The notes: generated by a model from the letters alone, not told the origin. A stretch of DNA of 64,000 bases from Flaviflagellibacter rhizophilus (GCF_033898525.1 NZ_JAXAFJ010000006.1:62001-126000), one strand, 5' to 3'. Shown: positions 53,249 through 63,026, counted from the stretch's first letter. Program-made: numbers and translations.

Positions 53249-54096
53249 GCCGGAACGAAGACGCCGAGCGCCTGAAGCTGCGCCTCCGCAGATTTCAGGC
53301 GTTCGAGCACCGCATCGCCGCCGCGCGCGACGATCACGTCGAGCAACTGCTCGGCTATAGCCCATGCGGAAACCAGTGATGGAAAGAAGCTGGGACCTTC
53401 GGTCGAGAATGTCAGCACGATTTTCGCCTCCCGGGCGAACGGCGCCAGAGGGCTGTCCGTGATGGCGATCACGGTTGCGCCACGTCGCGCCGCATGCTCG
53501 GCCACGATCACGCTTTCTCGGGAATACGGCCGGAAGCCCATCACGACGACGACGTCCTCCTCGTCCACCGCGCGCAGCTCCGCTTCAAGGCCGCCCCCCA
53601 TTCCAGACAGCAGCACCACGTCCGGTCTGAAGAGGCGATAAACATAGGCAAAAGCATGAGCAGGACCGAAGCAGGCGCGGAAGCCGGCAACGAAGACATT
53701 CGGGGCGCGCTCGAAAGCTTCGGCCGCGGCAGCGAATGTCGGCGTGTCGTTGAGGCCTTGCGTGGCTTCTAGCGTCTTCAAGTGGCTGAGATGGACCTCC
53801 CGCGGGTCAACCTCCGCCAGTCGTTTCGCGCGATCCGAGTAAAGGGCCGGCGCAACACGCATGCGCTCGACAAACGGTTCCTTGAAGTCCTCCCAGGCCG
53901 AGAAACCCAAGGTGCGGGCCAGCCGAACAAAAGTGACCGGCTGGACGCCGGCATGTGCCGCGAGCGTCCTCATGGACACGATGGCCACGTCCTCCGGCCG
54001 CTTCAGCACGAAGGCCGCCGCAATTCGCTGCTGAGGACTTAGGTCCACGAAACGTGAGCGTATTCGATCAACGAGGCTGGAAAAGCTGTCGGCCAT
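53227..54096 (-). CDS. MurR/RpiR family transcriptional regulator
   Basis: 289 aa. The N-terminal RpiR HTH (FVDLSPQQRIAAAFVLKRPEDVAIVSMRTLAAHAGVQPVTFVRLARTLGFSAWEDFKEPF) is followed by a SIS sugar-phosphate isomerase-like domain (NVFVAGFRACFGPAHAFAYVY, DEEDVVVVMGFRPYSRESVIVAEHAARRGATVIAITDSPLAPFA). The effector is probably a sugar phosphate or similar. No catabolic operon is adjacent. A 16-bp inverted repeat 30 bp upstream of the start is a candidate autoregulatory site. Confidence 0.92.
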   Translation of the reverse strand: MADSFSSLVDRIRSRFVDLSPQQRIAAAFVLKRPEDVAIVSMRTLAAHAGVQPVTFVRLARTLGFSAWEDFKEPFVERMRVAPALYSDRAKRLAEVDPREVHLSHLKTLEATQGLNDTPTFAAAAEAFERAPNVFVAGFRACFGPAHAFAYVYRLFRPDVVLLSGMGGGLEAELRAVDEEDVVVVMGFRPYSRESVIVAEHAARRGATVIAITDSPLAPFAREAKIVLTFSTEGPSFFPSLVSAWAIAEQLLDVIVARGGDAVLERLKSAEAQLQALGVFVPAYDASDN

Positions 54097-54592
54097 GCAC
54101 GCCGTTATCAGCCTTGATGCAGAAAATGCAACGAGTGTTGCACTGGATGATGAAGACGGACGCGGGCATGCCCAACCTGCCTAGCCGTTGCACCTGCCGT
54201 CGGCATCCGATCAGGCGACGGCGATCGACGCGGCCTTGGGTTTTCGCCAGCATCTAAGTCCGCCTTTTTAAGGCCTGCATTCCCCGCGCCTGTAACGAAG
54301 TCGCCGAAGATAGGGTGAGGCTGATTACAGGCAGCATCAACGCCCGCGTGAGGTTCACGGTCTCTGCGCTAAACGATTTTCGATGATCGTGATGGGGATC
54401 GGCATTCCCTGCTGAGCAGATTTGGCTGATCTAATGCCGGCCGGGTTGAGATGGACCACCGACGTTCAGCACAGAGAATATATGTAATTCATCGTACTTA
54501 ATATATAAGCTGCGTAGACATACCGATTGACAGAGGCAGGGGCATGAGGATCCTAATCAACATATCTTCTTCGTGACTGTGGGGCATTAAAC
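54097..54592. other. gene-free stretch between the RpiR regulator and the sulfurtransferase
   Basis: About 500 bp with no credible gene on either strand. It contains the inverted repeat at 54127-54142 and an AT-rich segment around 54480-54510. TTGACA at 54527-54532 could be a -35 element for the sulfurtransferase, but no clear -10 at proper spacing was found. Confidence 0.5.
54127..54142. promoter_or_regulatory. inverted repeat, candidate RpiR operator
   Basis: TGCAAC (54127-54132), GAGT, GTTGCA (54137-54142) is a perfect 6-bp dyad located 30 bp before the RpiR-type start codon, where an autorepressor would bind. Confidence 0.5.
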
Positions 54593-55507
54593 ATGACGAG
54601 TAGGACTTTTTCCGCGATCGCTGCCGTCGGCCTGTTGTTCACCGTACCGGCGGCCGCAGCGGACTCCCTTGTCACCGCTGACTGGCTTCAGAAGAACATC
54701 GACAATCCAAAGGTGCGGATTTTCGAGGTCAGCGTGGATGCGGGCATCTATGAGCGCGGCCATATCCCTGGCGCCACCAATATCCGCTGGCACTCAGATC
54801 TGGTCGATCCTGTCCGCCGCGACATCGCCAGCAAGGAGAGCTTGCAGAAGCTGCTGCAGGAAGCAGGCATCGACGAGGACACGACGGTCGTCCTCTACGG
54901 CGATAACAACAACTGGTTTGCGGCTTGGGGAGCCTGGGTCTTCGACGTCTACGGCCTCGATGTGAAGCTGCTCGACGGCGGCCGCAAATATTGGGAAGCC
55001 CAGAACCTGCCGCTCGACAGCCGGGTGCCGACCTACACCGCGACAAGCCTCACGCTCAAGGATGCGGACACCTCGATTCGCGCCCGCTTCCAGGATGTCG
55101 TGAACGTCGCAGCCTCCGCGGCGCCAGGCACGCAGCTGGTCGATATCCGCAGCCCCAAGGAATATTCCGGCGAGATCGTTGCGCCTGAAGGTTTCAAGGA
55201 ATTGGCGGTCCGGGCCGGCCACATTCCGGGTGCGAAGAACTTCCCATGGGCCAAAGCGGTGAAGGAAGACGGCACCTTCAAGTCCAAGGACGACCTGCAG
55301 AAAGCTTTTGCCGAGATCGGCATCGACGGCTCCAAGCCCATCATTACCTATTGCCGTATCGGCGAGCGCTCCAGCCATACGTGGTTCGCGCTGACCAAGA
55401 TCCTGGGCTACGACGTCAAGAACTATGACGGCTCATGGACCGAGTACGGCAACGCTGTCGGCGTGCCGGTGACGAATCTTGCGGGCACTGTCTGGCAGGG
55501 CAAGTAG
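54593..55507 (+). CDS. exported thiosulfate/3-mercaptopyruvate sulfurtransferase (two rhodanese domains)
   Basis: 304 aa. A signal peptide (IAAVGLLFTVPAAAA) precedes two rhodanese modules. The second holds the catalytic loop CRIGERSS with Cys254, of the SseA-type; the first is catalytically inert, with GDNNNW at the corresponding place. The enzyme would move sulfane sulfur in the periplasm. It lies 70 bp before a YeeE/YedE-type transporter, which suggests processing and uptake of thiosulfate or a related sulfur donor. Confidence 0.9.
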   Translation: MTSRTFSAIAAVGLLFTVPAAAADSLVTADWLQKNIDNPKVRIFEVSVDAGIYERGHIPGATNIRWHSDLVDPVRRDIASKESLQKLLQEAGIDEDTTVVLYGDNNNWFAAWGAWVFDVYGLDVKLLDGGRKYWEAQNLPLDSRVPTYTATSLTLKDADTSIRARFQDVVNVAASAAPGTQLVDIRSPKEYSGEIVAPEGFKELAVRAGHIPGAKNFPWAKAVKEDGTFKSKDDLQKAFAEIGIDGSKPIITYCRIGERSSHTWFALTKILGYDVKNYDGSWTEYGNAVGVPVTNLAGTVWQGK

Positions 55508-55535
55508 TACTCACTGCTTCTCACTCCCAACACTT

Positions 55536-55560
55536 GGGCGCGCTCTGGCGCGCCCTTTTT
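55536..55560 (+). terminator. rho-independent terminator
   Basis: GGGCGCGC pairs perfectly with GCGCGCCC around TCTG and is followed by TTTTT. It lies between the sulfurtransferase and the transporter, so the second gene is read by readthrough or its own promoter. Confidence 0.85.
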
Positions 55561-55581
55561 CCGTTTTACGACGAGTATTGC

Positions 55582-56739
55582 ATGAGCCGGACCTTCTCGA
55601 CCGCCCTTGCCATCGTGGTGCTGGGCTGCGCCGCCCTTGGTGCCTATCTCGCTGGCGCGCTTGGCGGCAATCGGAACCTGCCGTTCGCGCTACTTACCGG
55701 TACGGCGTTGGGCATCGTGCTTCAACGATCGCGCTTCTGCTTCCTTTGCAATATTCGCGACTTCGTCCTTCATCGGGATGGGGGCGGAGTGCTCGCCATT
55801 TTCGTTGCGCTGGCTGCCGGAGCCGTAGGCTACTTCGTGGTGTTCGGGTCGTGGATGCCCGTCCCCACCGCCGATCGCTTGCCGCCGGATGCGCATATCG
55901 GCCCGGTAAGCCCCGCTCTGGCGCTCGGCTCCTTCGTCTTCGGCATCGGCATGGTTGTCGCCGGCTCGTGCATCTCCGCGCACATCTACCGGCTGGGCGA
56001 GGGCTCCCCGACATCGCCATTCGCGCTTCTCGGCGCCTTTATCGGCTTCGCTCTTGGCTTTCAAACCTGGAACACCCTGTTCATGGCCGATCTCGCGAAG
56101 GGACCGGTCATCTGGCTTCCGCATCTTCTCGGCTATGCCGGAGCGCTGGCCGCCACCTTGGGCGCCCTCAGCCTTCTCGTCATCGCAGTCCTGTGGCGCT
56201 CTAGGCCGCTTCCACGAGGCGGCGAGATCTCCGCTGCGCGTGCCATCTTCATCGAGCGTTGGCCTCCGGTGACGGCTGGCCTGCTGGTCGGCGCCATCGG
56301 CACCTTTGCGTATCTTCGGTTTGCCCCTCTGGGCGTCACGTCGCAGATCGGCAGCGGCGCGCGCAGCGTCTCGGGAGCCTTCGGCCTTCTGCCGGAGACG
56401 CTGTACGGCCTCGACACGTTTCGCGGCTGTGCCACGGCGATCCAGCAATTTTGGCTCACAGCCAACGGCCATCTCGTGCTCGGCATCGTGCTCGGCAGCT
56501 TTGCCTCGGCTCTCGTGGCCGGGCAGTTCAAGCCGTCCTGGCCAACCGGCTGGCAGGTGTGGAACGGCCTTTCAGGCGGCGTGCTGATGGGGTGGGGTGC
56601 CATGACGGCCTTAGGCTGCACGGTGGGTTTGCTGCTCTCCGGCATTCAGGCGGCAGCGCTGGCAGGCTGGATTTTCCTGCTGTTCTGCACGCTGGGGGTT
56701 CTCTTGGGCCTCAAGCTGAAAGTGTACCTCGCCAAGTGA
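55582..56739 (+). CDS. YeeE/YedE family sulfur transporter (TsuA-like)
   Basis: 385 aa from ATG 55582. About nine or ten membrane helices, with the family Cys positions in RSRFCFLCNIRDF, GSCISAHIYRLGEG and MTALGCTVGLLLSG. In TsuA these Cys relay thiosulfate through the channel. The preceding gene is an exported sulfurtransferase, consistent with a thiosulfate or sulfane-sulfur import role. The internal duplication typical of the family is visible. The start has only a weak ribosome site. Confidence 0.88.
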   Translation: MSRTFSTALAIVVLGCAALGAYLAGALGGNRNLPFALLTGTALGIVLQRSRFCFLCNIRDFVLHRDGGGVLAIFVALAAGAVGYFVVFGSWMPVPTADRLPPDAHIGPVSPALALGSFVFGIGMVVAGSCISAHIYRLGEGSPTSPFALLGAFIGFALGFQTWNTLFMADLAKGPVIWLPHLLGYAGALAATLGALSLLVIAVLWRSRPLPRGGEISAARAIFIERWPPVTAGLLVGAIGTFAYLRFAPLGVTSQIGSGARSVSGAFGLLPETLYGLDTFRGCATAIQQFWLTANGHLVLGIVLGSFASALVAGQFKPSWPTGWQVWNGLSGGVLMGWGAMTALGCTVGLLLSGIQAAALAGWIFLLFCTLGVLLGLKLKVYLAK

Positions 56740-57036
56740 GGTCGTAAATTTTAGAACAAGCATGGCGAATTACCGAATGGTCAGCCACGGGTCAGTTCGA
56801 GCTTAAAGGAAGAGGTCGTCGCAGGCCCGCCATAGCTTCAAAGCAGCAGCTTGGCTGCTTCCGCGCAAGTGTTGGATTATGAGGGGAAGGCCCGCCGGAA
56901 TACTCGATCGCCAGAGTAAGGCGACATATGTCGGTGCCGACGTTCTGCGCTCGCGAAATGACAGCACGATCTAGCAATCGCGGCTGCGGCTATGCTGAAC
57001 CGGGAGAGCTCTCTGCAGCGACGAGCTCGGTGGCGG
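56740..57036. other. intergenic region between the YeeE-type gene and tRNA-Gln
   Basis: No gene seen. One small dyad is present, AAGCAGC (56841-56847) with GCTGCTT (56854-56860), with no T-run. Confidence 0.45.
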
Positions 57037-57111
57037 TTGGCTGGGGAACTAGGATTCGAACCTAGATTAACGGAGTCAGAGTCCGCTGTTCTACCGTTGA
57101 ACTATTCCCCA
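57037..57111 (-). tRNA. tRNA-Gln (CTG)
   Basis: The acceptor TGGGGAA pairs with TTCCCCA, the anticodon loop CTCTGAC reads CTG, the T-arm is CTAGG-TTCGAAT-CCTAG, the discriminator is G and CCA is encoded. All arms are canonical. Confidence 0.95.
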
Positions 57112-57339
57112 ACGGGCTCACGCTGCACCGGGCAGGCGGCGCGCGCTGACGGGAGGGGACATAGCGGCCAAGCGGATGGTTTGCAAGCCCGAAAGCCGGC
57201 ACCACAATGTCCGCGTCAGCGCAGGGAACGACCCTCACATGCGTTGAAGCCCGTGTTCACAGTGGTTTCCTCGCGAAGCTGTGTCACATCCGTTCACCCG
57301 CATCGGCTATGGTTCCGATGAAACGCTTGGGATCCTCGC

Positions 57340-58431
57340 ATGCAGAAGACAATGATCGCGATCGCCGGCATGCTGCTTGCCGTCGTGACGGTCTACGGCG
57401 TGCTGAAATGGCAGGACGGAGACCTGCCATGGTCCCAGGCTTCCGCGAGCCCTGCGCAGGAGCAGAATGCTCCGCGCCGCGCCGCGCCGGTGGAGGTCGC
57501 CTTGTCGAAGGCAGGCGTGGCGCGCACCGAGTTGAACTCCATCGGCACGCTGGTGTCGGACGAGTCGGTTGCCATCGCGTCCGAGGTGGCGGGACGGATT
57601 TCCGAGATTCTCTTCAAAGAAGGCCAGCCCGTCAAAGCGGGTCAGGTTTTGGTCAAGCTCGATGACGCGTTTGCGCGTGCCGACCTTGCAACCGCGGATG
57701 CGGCCTTCGATCTTGCGCAATCCAATCTGCAACGTGCCACTTCGCTGTCACGCAGCGGCGCGGGTACTGGCCGAGCGCTCGACGAGGCGCAGGCGGCCAG
57801 GGCCTCCGCGCAGGCGCAGCGCGAGCTTGCACGCGTGCGGCTTGATAAGATGGAGATCAGGGCTCCGTTCGCCGGTGTGGTGGGCTTGCGGACAGTCTCC
57901 GAAGGGGCCTACGCCCAGATTGGGCAGACCCTTGTCAATCTGGAGAAGATCGACACGCTTAAGCTCGATTTCCGTCTCCCCGAGGTCAATCTCCAAGATG
58001 TGGCTGTCGGGATGACCGTCACGGTAACCGCCGATGCCTTTCCCGGAGAGAAGTTCACCGGCAGCATCTTCGCCATCGACCCGCTCGTGGACGTGAATGG
58101 CCGGGCGGTCCGGATCCGCGCTCGCCTCGACAATGTCGGGGCACGCCTGCGGCCAGGCCTTTTCGCGAGAGTGACGGTGCAGGGGAAGGACAGGGGACAG
58201 GTCGTGATGGTGCCGGAAGGTGCCGTCGTCCCCCGGGGGCAGGAGACATTCGTCTACCGCGTCGCGGACGGGCAGGCGCAGGAAACGCGGGTGAAGCTCG
58301 GGCGTCGGATGGCGGGCTCCGTCGAGGTCGTCGAGGGTTTGGCCGCCGACACGCAGATCGTGACTGCGGGGCAGGGGCGGCTGCGGAACGGTGCCTCTGT
58401 CGAAGTCGTCAGCAGCGCCGGGCCCGTCTGA
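57340..58431 (+). CDS. RND efflux periplasmic adaptor
   Basis: 363 aa. A signal anchor (MQKTMIAIAGMLLAVVTVYGVLKW) precedes lipoyl halves (SIGTLVSDESVAIASEVAGRISEILFKEGQPVKAGQVLVKLD and IRAPFAGVVGLRTVSEGAYAQIG), a short helical hairpin and a beta-barrel domain. It is read 3 bp before the pump gene and forms a two-gene operon without an outer-membrane partner or a regulator. Substrate unknown. Confidence 0.93.
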   Translation: MQKTMIAIAGMLLAVVTVYGVLKWQDGDLPWSQASASPAQEQNAPRRAAPVEVALSKAGVARTELNSIGTLVSDESVAIASEVAGRISEILFKEGQPVKAGQVLVKLDDAFARADLATADAAFDLAQSNLQRATSLSRSGAGTGRALDEAQAARASAQAQRELARVRLDKMEIRAPFAGVVGLRTVSEGAYAQIGQTLVNLEKIDTLKLDFRLPEVNLQDVAVGMTVTVTADAFPGEKFTGSIFAIDPLVDVNGRAVRIRARLDNVGARLRPGLFARVTVQGKDRGQVVMVPEGAVVPRGQETFVYRVADGQAQETRVKLGRRMAGSVEVVEGLAADTQIVTAGQGRLRNGASVEVVSSAGPV

Positions 58432-58434
58432 CCC

Positions 58435-61400
58435 ATGGGGATCTCGGAGCTCTGCATTCGCCGTCCCGTCTTCGCGACGGTGATGAGCCTTTTGATGCTC
58501 TTGCTGGGCGTGGTCTCCTATGACCGCCTGACGGTGCGCGAATATCCGAATATCGACGAGCCCGTGGTTTCGGTGCAGACCTCCTATACGGGCGCGTCCG
58601 CGGAAATCGTCGAGACACAGGTCACACAGGTTCTGGAAGGCTCGATCGCCGGCATTGCCGGGATCGACACGATCGAATCGCAGAGCCGGTCGGAGACCAG
58701 TCGCATCACGGTGAGGTTCACCCTCGATGTCGATCCGGACGTGGCGGCCAGCGACGTGCGAGACCGCGTCTCGCGCGTGCGGCGCAATCTTCCCGATGAA
58801 GTCGATGAGCCGACGGTCGCCAAGGTCGAGGCCGACGCCCAGGCCGTTCTCTTCATGTCTTTCACCAGCGACCGCGCTAGCCCTCTTGAGATATCGGACT
58901 ACGTGGATCGCTTCGTCGTCGACCGCCTGAAGAACATGACGGGCGTGGCCGATGTGCAGATCTATGGCGAGCGGCGATACGCCATGCGCATCTGGATCGA
59001 TCGCGAGCGTCTCGCCGCATACGACCTGACCGTTCAGGACGTGGAGGCGGCGCTTCGCGCTCAGAACGTCGAGATACCTTCCGGGCGTATCGAGAGCTCG
59101 GACCGCGAATTCAACGTGCTGTCGCGAACGGGCCTGACCTCGCCCGCGCAGTTCGATGAAATCGTCCTCAAGCTTGCCGGCGGTTACCAGGTTAAGTTGC
59201 GCGATGTGGCCAAGGTTGAGCTTGGCCCGCGGGATGAGCGCCGCGTCAGCCAGTTGAACGGCCAGAATGCGATCACCGTCGGCATCATCAAGCAGGCTAC
59301 GGCGAACCCGCTCGATGTCTCCAATGCCGCGCAGCAGATCCTGCCCGACCTTCAGGCAAGCCTTCCGGAGGGCATGAACGCACAGGTCGGCTACGACAGC
59401 GCCGTCTTCATCGACCGCTCCATCAGCGCGGTCTTCCACACCATCGGCGAAGCCGTCCTGCTCGTGGTGCTGGTGATCTTCTTCTTCCTGAGGTCGATCC
59501 GCGCGGCGATCATCCCCATCGTCACGATCCCCGTCTCCCTGATCACGTCCTTTGCGATCATGTATGCGATGGGTTTCTCCATTAACACGCTCACGCTGCT
59601 GGCAATGGTCCTGGCCATTGGTCTCGTTGTCGACGACGCCATCGTGGTGCTGGAGAATGTCTACCGCTACGTGGAAGACGGGATGAAACCCTTCGACGCT
59701 GCGATGAAGGGCTCGCGGGAGATCTTCTTCGCGGTCGTCGCCATGACGATAACGCTTGCGGCCGTCTACGCGCCCATTGCGTTCGCCGAAGGGCGCACTG
59801 GCCGGCTGTTCCTTGAGTTTGCGTTGACGCTTGCGGGCGCCGTGCTCGTGTCAGGCTTCGTGGCCCTCACGCTAACGCCGATGATGTGCTCGAAGCTGCT
59901 GAAGCACCAGACGCAGCATGGCCGGCTGTTCATGCTTCTGGAGCGCGGCTTCGATGCCATGACGGCGGGCTATGCAAGGGTGCTGAGGCTCTCGCTCGCA
60001 GTGCGTCCGCTGGTGATCATCCTGGCCTTGGGCGTGGCCGGGGCGAGCGGCTACTTCTTCACCCAGCTTTCGTCGGAGACGGCTCCGGTTGAGGACCGGG
60101 GGCTGATGCGCCTGTTCGGGCGCGCGCCCGAAGGCGCGACGATCGATTACACCAGGCGCTACGCCAATCAGGTGGGGGAGGTGCTCGCGGGCGTTCCGGA
60201 AATGCGGTTCTACACCGTGAACACCGGGTCGCCCGAGGTCACCAACATGTCCGGCATCGGGCTGCTGAAGGACTGGGAAGACAGGTCGCGCAAGCAACAG
60301 GAGATCAGTGCCGAGGTTCAGCGCAAGCTTGGCCGTATCGCGGGTGTTCAGGCCTTCGCATCCAATCCGCCATCCCTGGGTGGCAGCGGCGGTCTTGGCG
60401 GCAAACCGGTCAACTTCGTGATCCAGAGTTCGGGAACATTCGAAGACCTGCGGGTGATGGCCGACAAGCTGGTGGATCAGCTGTCGGAGTCCTCCGTGCT
60501 GGAGAACGTCGAGAGCGATCTTGTGTTGAACAAGCCGGAGTTCGAGATCGTCCTCGACCGGCAGAAGGTGGCCGACCTCGGGATCGACGTCTCCACTGCA
60601 GGTCGCACATTGGAGTCGCTGCTCGGCGGACGCCAAGTCACCCGGTTTGAACGCGAGGGCGAGCAATACGACGTTGTCGTCCAACTGGCTGGCGAAGACC
60701 GGGCCTCGCCGGAGAACCTTTCCACCATCTACCTGCGCTCCGCGGGCGGTGACATGGTGCAGCTGTCGAATATCGTGAAAGTCGAGGAGTCTGTGGCCCC
60801 CCGCGAGCTCCGGCGCTTCAACCAGCTCAGGGCAGCGACTCTGTCCGCAAATGTGGCGCCGGGCTTCACCCTGGGTGACGCGCTTGCCGAGGTTGAGCGC
60901 GCGGCGGCCGGCGCATTGCCGGCCAATATCCAGACCGACTATGCGGGGCAAAGCCGCGAATACCAGCAGAGCAGTCAAAGTCTGGCTTTGGTTTTCGTCC
61001 TCGCAATCGCCTTCATCTACCTCGTGCTGGCCGCGCAATTCGAGAGCTTCATCGACCCCTTCATCATCCTCCTGACGGTGCCCCTCTCGATCACGGGCGC
61101 GCTGGGCGCGCTGTACCTTACCGGTGGGACGTTGAACGTCTATTCGCAGATCGGCCTCGTGACCCTTGTGGGACTGATCACAAAGCACGGCATCCTGATC
61201 GTGGAATTCGCCAATCAGCGGCAGGAGGCGGGCATCCCCCGCCTGGAGGCGGTGGTCGAAGCAGCGGCGATGAGGCTGCGGCCTATTCTGATGACCACGG
61301 GTGCCATGGTGCTTGGCGCCATACCGCTTGCGCTTGCCTCCGGCGCTGGCGCGGAGAGCCGCCAGCAGATCGGCTGGGTCATTGTCGGCGGGATGTCCCT

Positions 61401-61515
61401 GGGAACGCTGCTCACGCTGTTCGTCGTACCGGTGGCGTATTCGCTGATCGCCCGACAGCACCGAGACGCAGCGGTGCATGGCGCGTTACCGGGCCATGCT
61501 GCGCCTGCGGAGTAG
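58435..61515 (+). CDS. RND efflux pump inner-membrane transporter (HAE1/MdtC-like)
   Basis: 1026 aa. Standard RND order: helix 1 (CIRRPVFATVMSLLMLLLGVVSYDRLTVREYPN), porter domain, helices 2-6 with GLVVDDAIVVLENVYRYVEDG (paired Asp), second periplasmic half and helices 8-12 ending in MTTGAMVLGAIPLALASGAGAESRQQIGWVIVGGM. It is more like the MdtB/C-type group than the pump at 47264. It follows its adaptor by 3 bp. Confidence 0.95.
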   Translation: MGISELCIRRPVFATVMSLLMLLLGVVSYDRLTVREYPNIDEPVVSVQTSYTGASAEIVETQVTQVLEGSIAGIAGIDTIESQSRSETSRITVRFTLDVDPDVAASDVRDRVSRVRRNLPDEVDEPTVAKVEADAQAVLFMSFTSDRASPLEISDYVDRFVVDRLKNMTGVADVQIYGERRYAMRIWIDRERLAAYDLTVQDVEAALRAQNVEIPSGRIESSDREFNVLSRTGLTSPAQFDEIVLKLAGGYQVKLRDVAKVELGPRDERRVSQLNGQNAITVGIIKQATANPLDVSNAAQQILPDLQASLPEGMNAQVGYDSAVFIDRSISAVFHTIGEAVLLVVLVIFFFLRSIRAAIIPIVTIPVSLITSFAIMYAMGFSINTLTLLAMVLAIGLVVDDAIVVLENVYRYVEDGMKPFDAAMKGSREIFFAVVAMTITLAAVYAPIAFAEGRTGRLFLEFALTLAGAVLVSGFVALTLTPMMCSKLLKHQTQHGRLFMLLERGFDAMTAGYARVLRLSLAVRPLVIILALGVAGASGYFFTQLSSETAPVEDRGLMRLFGRAPEGATIDYTRRYANQVGEVLAGVPEMRFYTVNTGSPEVTNMSGIGLLKDWEDRSRKQQEISAEVQRKLGRIAGVQAFASNPPSLGGSGGLGGKPVNFVIQSSGTFEDLRVMADKLVDQLSESSVLENVESDLVLNKPEFEIVLDRQKVADLGIDVSTAGRTLESLLGGRQVTRFEREGEQYDVVVQLAGEDRASPENLSTIYLRSAGGDMVQLSNIVKVEESVAPRELRRFNQLRAATLSANVAPGFTLGDALAEVERAAAGALPANIQTDYAGQSREYQQSSQSLALVFVLAIAFIYLVLAAQFESFIDPFIILLTVPLSITGALGALYLTGGTLNVYSQIGLVTLVGLITKHGILIVEFANQRQEAGIPRLEAVVEAAAMRLRPILMTTGAMVLGAIPLALASGAGAESRQQIGWVIVGGMSLGTLLTLFVVPVAYSLIARQHRDAAVHGALPGHAAPAE

Positions 61516-61771
61516 GCATCGGCCTAAGGATTAAGCGTCCACCACTCCTGATCGTGACGCTTTGGCAACACCTACCCCCCAATGCGGCAACAGAGCGGCG
61601 GTTTGACGGCCAGAACCGTTGCGGCGCACCCCTGTCATAGTCAATGTCGAACTCACGACGAGGGCAAAGCTCCAGGTCGCTCGCGGGAACGTAAGAACCG
61701 GCGGGAACGGGGGGAGGCTCAGGCAGAACGCCAGGGTGTCCCAGAGGGTCTCGAAACTTTTGGAGAACAAA

Positions 61772-62998
61772 ATGAAGACGGTGAAAACCCTTCTTCTCGG
61801 TACCGCGGCGGGTTTTGCTGCTTTCACCGGGGCACAGGCAGCTGACCTTCCGATGGCAGAGCCGGTTGAGTACGTGAAGGTTTGCTCCACCTATGGTGAG
61901 GGCTTCTTCTACATTCCGGGCACAGACACCTGCCTGCAGATTTCCGGCTACGTTCGTTTTGATTCGGTATTCAACGCCAATGGCGATGATGGCGATGATG
62001 ACGGCTTTCTCGGCGGAGATGACTCGAACGACTTCCTGACGAACGCTCGTGGCACGATCGCCGTCGATGCCCGTTCGGAAACTGAATGGGGTACGCTTCG
62101 TTCGTACATCGAATATGAAGGCAATACCGGTTCGATCGAGGCGGATGTCTATGACGACGCTGGCAACTCGATCGCGCTCGAAGCAGCGTTCGTTCAGTTC
62201 GCCGGCTTCACCGCTGGTAAGGCCTCTTCGTTCTACGACTTCGTGAACGCGGCGACCGTTGCCGACTTCTTCTCCGCTGAGACGGTCAACACCTTCGCTT
62301 ATACCGCTTCGTTCGGCTCGGGCTTCGCAGCCACGATCGGCATCGAAGACAAGTACTTCCGCGCGCTTCCCCGCGACGTGGATCTTGATGATGGCTCCTC
62401 GGACCTGGATCAGGTGTGGCCGAATGTCATCGCTGCTATTCGTGTTGACCAGGCATGGGGTTCTGCACAGATCTCGGCCGCTGTTCAGGACAACGAAGGT
62501 GACACCTTCGAGGGCACTGAAGACAGCGTTGGCTGGGCTGTTCAGGCCGGCGTGAAGCTCAATGCAGGCTTCCTGAGCGAGGGCTCCTATGTTTGGGCGC
62601 AGGGCGCTTACTCGGAAGGCGCGCTGTCCTACGCTGGTGCTGAAGATGTGTTCGGTAACCTGATCGACCTCAGCGTCTTTGTTCCGGACCAGTCCTTCTT
62701 CGGCGGCGAAAACAACACGATGTGGCAGGTCGGCGGCGGCGTCACCTTCCAGGCCACGAAGACTGTTGCTTTCAACGGTGCGGCTACCCTCAGCAATGTT
62801 GAGTTCGCTGGCGGTGGTGAGTTCGACTTCATCCTCGCAGAAGCCAACGTGTTCTGGACTCCGGTCAAGAACCTCGACCTCGGCTTGGCTGTAATCTACG
62901 GCACGATCGACGGTGACATCGCGGCCTTCGACGAAGACGGCGACACGGTAGACGCTGACGACCTCTCGGTTGTTGCCCGCGTTCAGCGCAGCTTCTGA
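61772..62998 (+). CDS. Rhizobiales-type general porin
   Basis: 408 aa; ATG 61772 has GGAG 6 nt upstream. A signal peptide (MKTVKTLLLGTAAGFAAFTGAQA) is followed by ADLPMAEPVEYVKVC, STYGEGFFYIPGTDTCLQISGYVRFD, the two-Cys signature of the alphaproteobacterial Omp2b-like porins. The remainder shows alternating strands and a final strand LSVVARVQRSF with terminal Phe for outer-membrane assembly. It forms a trimeric diffusion channel. The 250-bp leader holds a GCGGCGGTT/AACCGTTGC hairpin (61595-61622). Downstream lie two terminators. Confidence 0.93.
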   Translation: MKTVKTLLLGTAAGFAAFTGAQAADLPMAEPVEYVKVCSTYGEGFFYIPGTDTCLQISGYVRFDSVFNANGDDGDDDGFLGGDDSNDFLTNARGTIAVDARSETEWGTLRSYIEYEGNTGSIEADVYDDAGNSIALEAAFVQFAGFTAGKASSFYDFVNAATVADFFSAETVNTFAYTASFGSGFAATIGIEDKYFRALPRDVDLDDGSSDLDQVWPNVIAAIRVDQAWGSAQISAAVQDNEGDTFEGTEDSVGWAVQAGVKLNAGFLSEGSYVWAQGAYSEGALSYAGAEDVFGNLIDLSVFVPDQSFFGGENNTMWQVGGGVTFQATKTVAFNGAATLSNVEFAGGGEFDFILAEANVFWTPVKNLDLGLAVIYGTIDGDIAAFDEDGDTVDADDLSVVARVQRSF

Positions 62999-63006
62999 TA
63001 AGGTTT

Positions 63007-63026
63007 GAGCCCGGCTTGCCGGGCTC
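63007..63026 (+). terminator. short hairpin after the porin gene
   Basis: GAGCCCGGC pairs perfectly with GCCGGGCTC around TT, without a strong T-run. It may stabilise the porin mRNA end. Confidence 0.6.

Noticed and set aside
53955..54257. Possible 100-aa plus-strand gene upstream of the sulfurtransferase
   Set aside because: It starts inside the 5' end of the RpiR gene on the other strand, has no ribosome site or domain, and is Arg/Pro-rich in a shadow-like way.
54527..54560. TTGACA as the -35 of a sigma-70 promoter for the sulfurtransferase
   Set aside because: No acceptable -10 hexamer at 16-18 bp; kept only as a note.
57748..59439. 563-codon minus-strand open frame across the second RND adaptor/pump junction
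   Set aside because: It spans two well-defined plus-strand genes and its translation has no recognisable domain.
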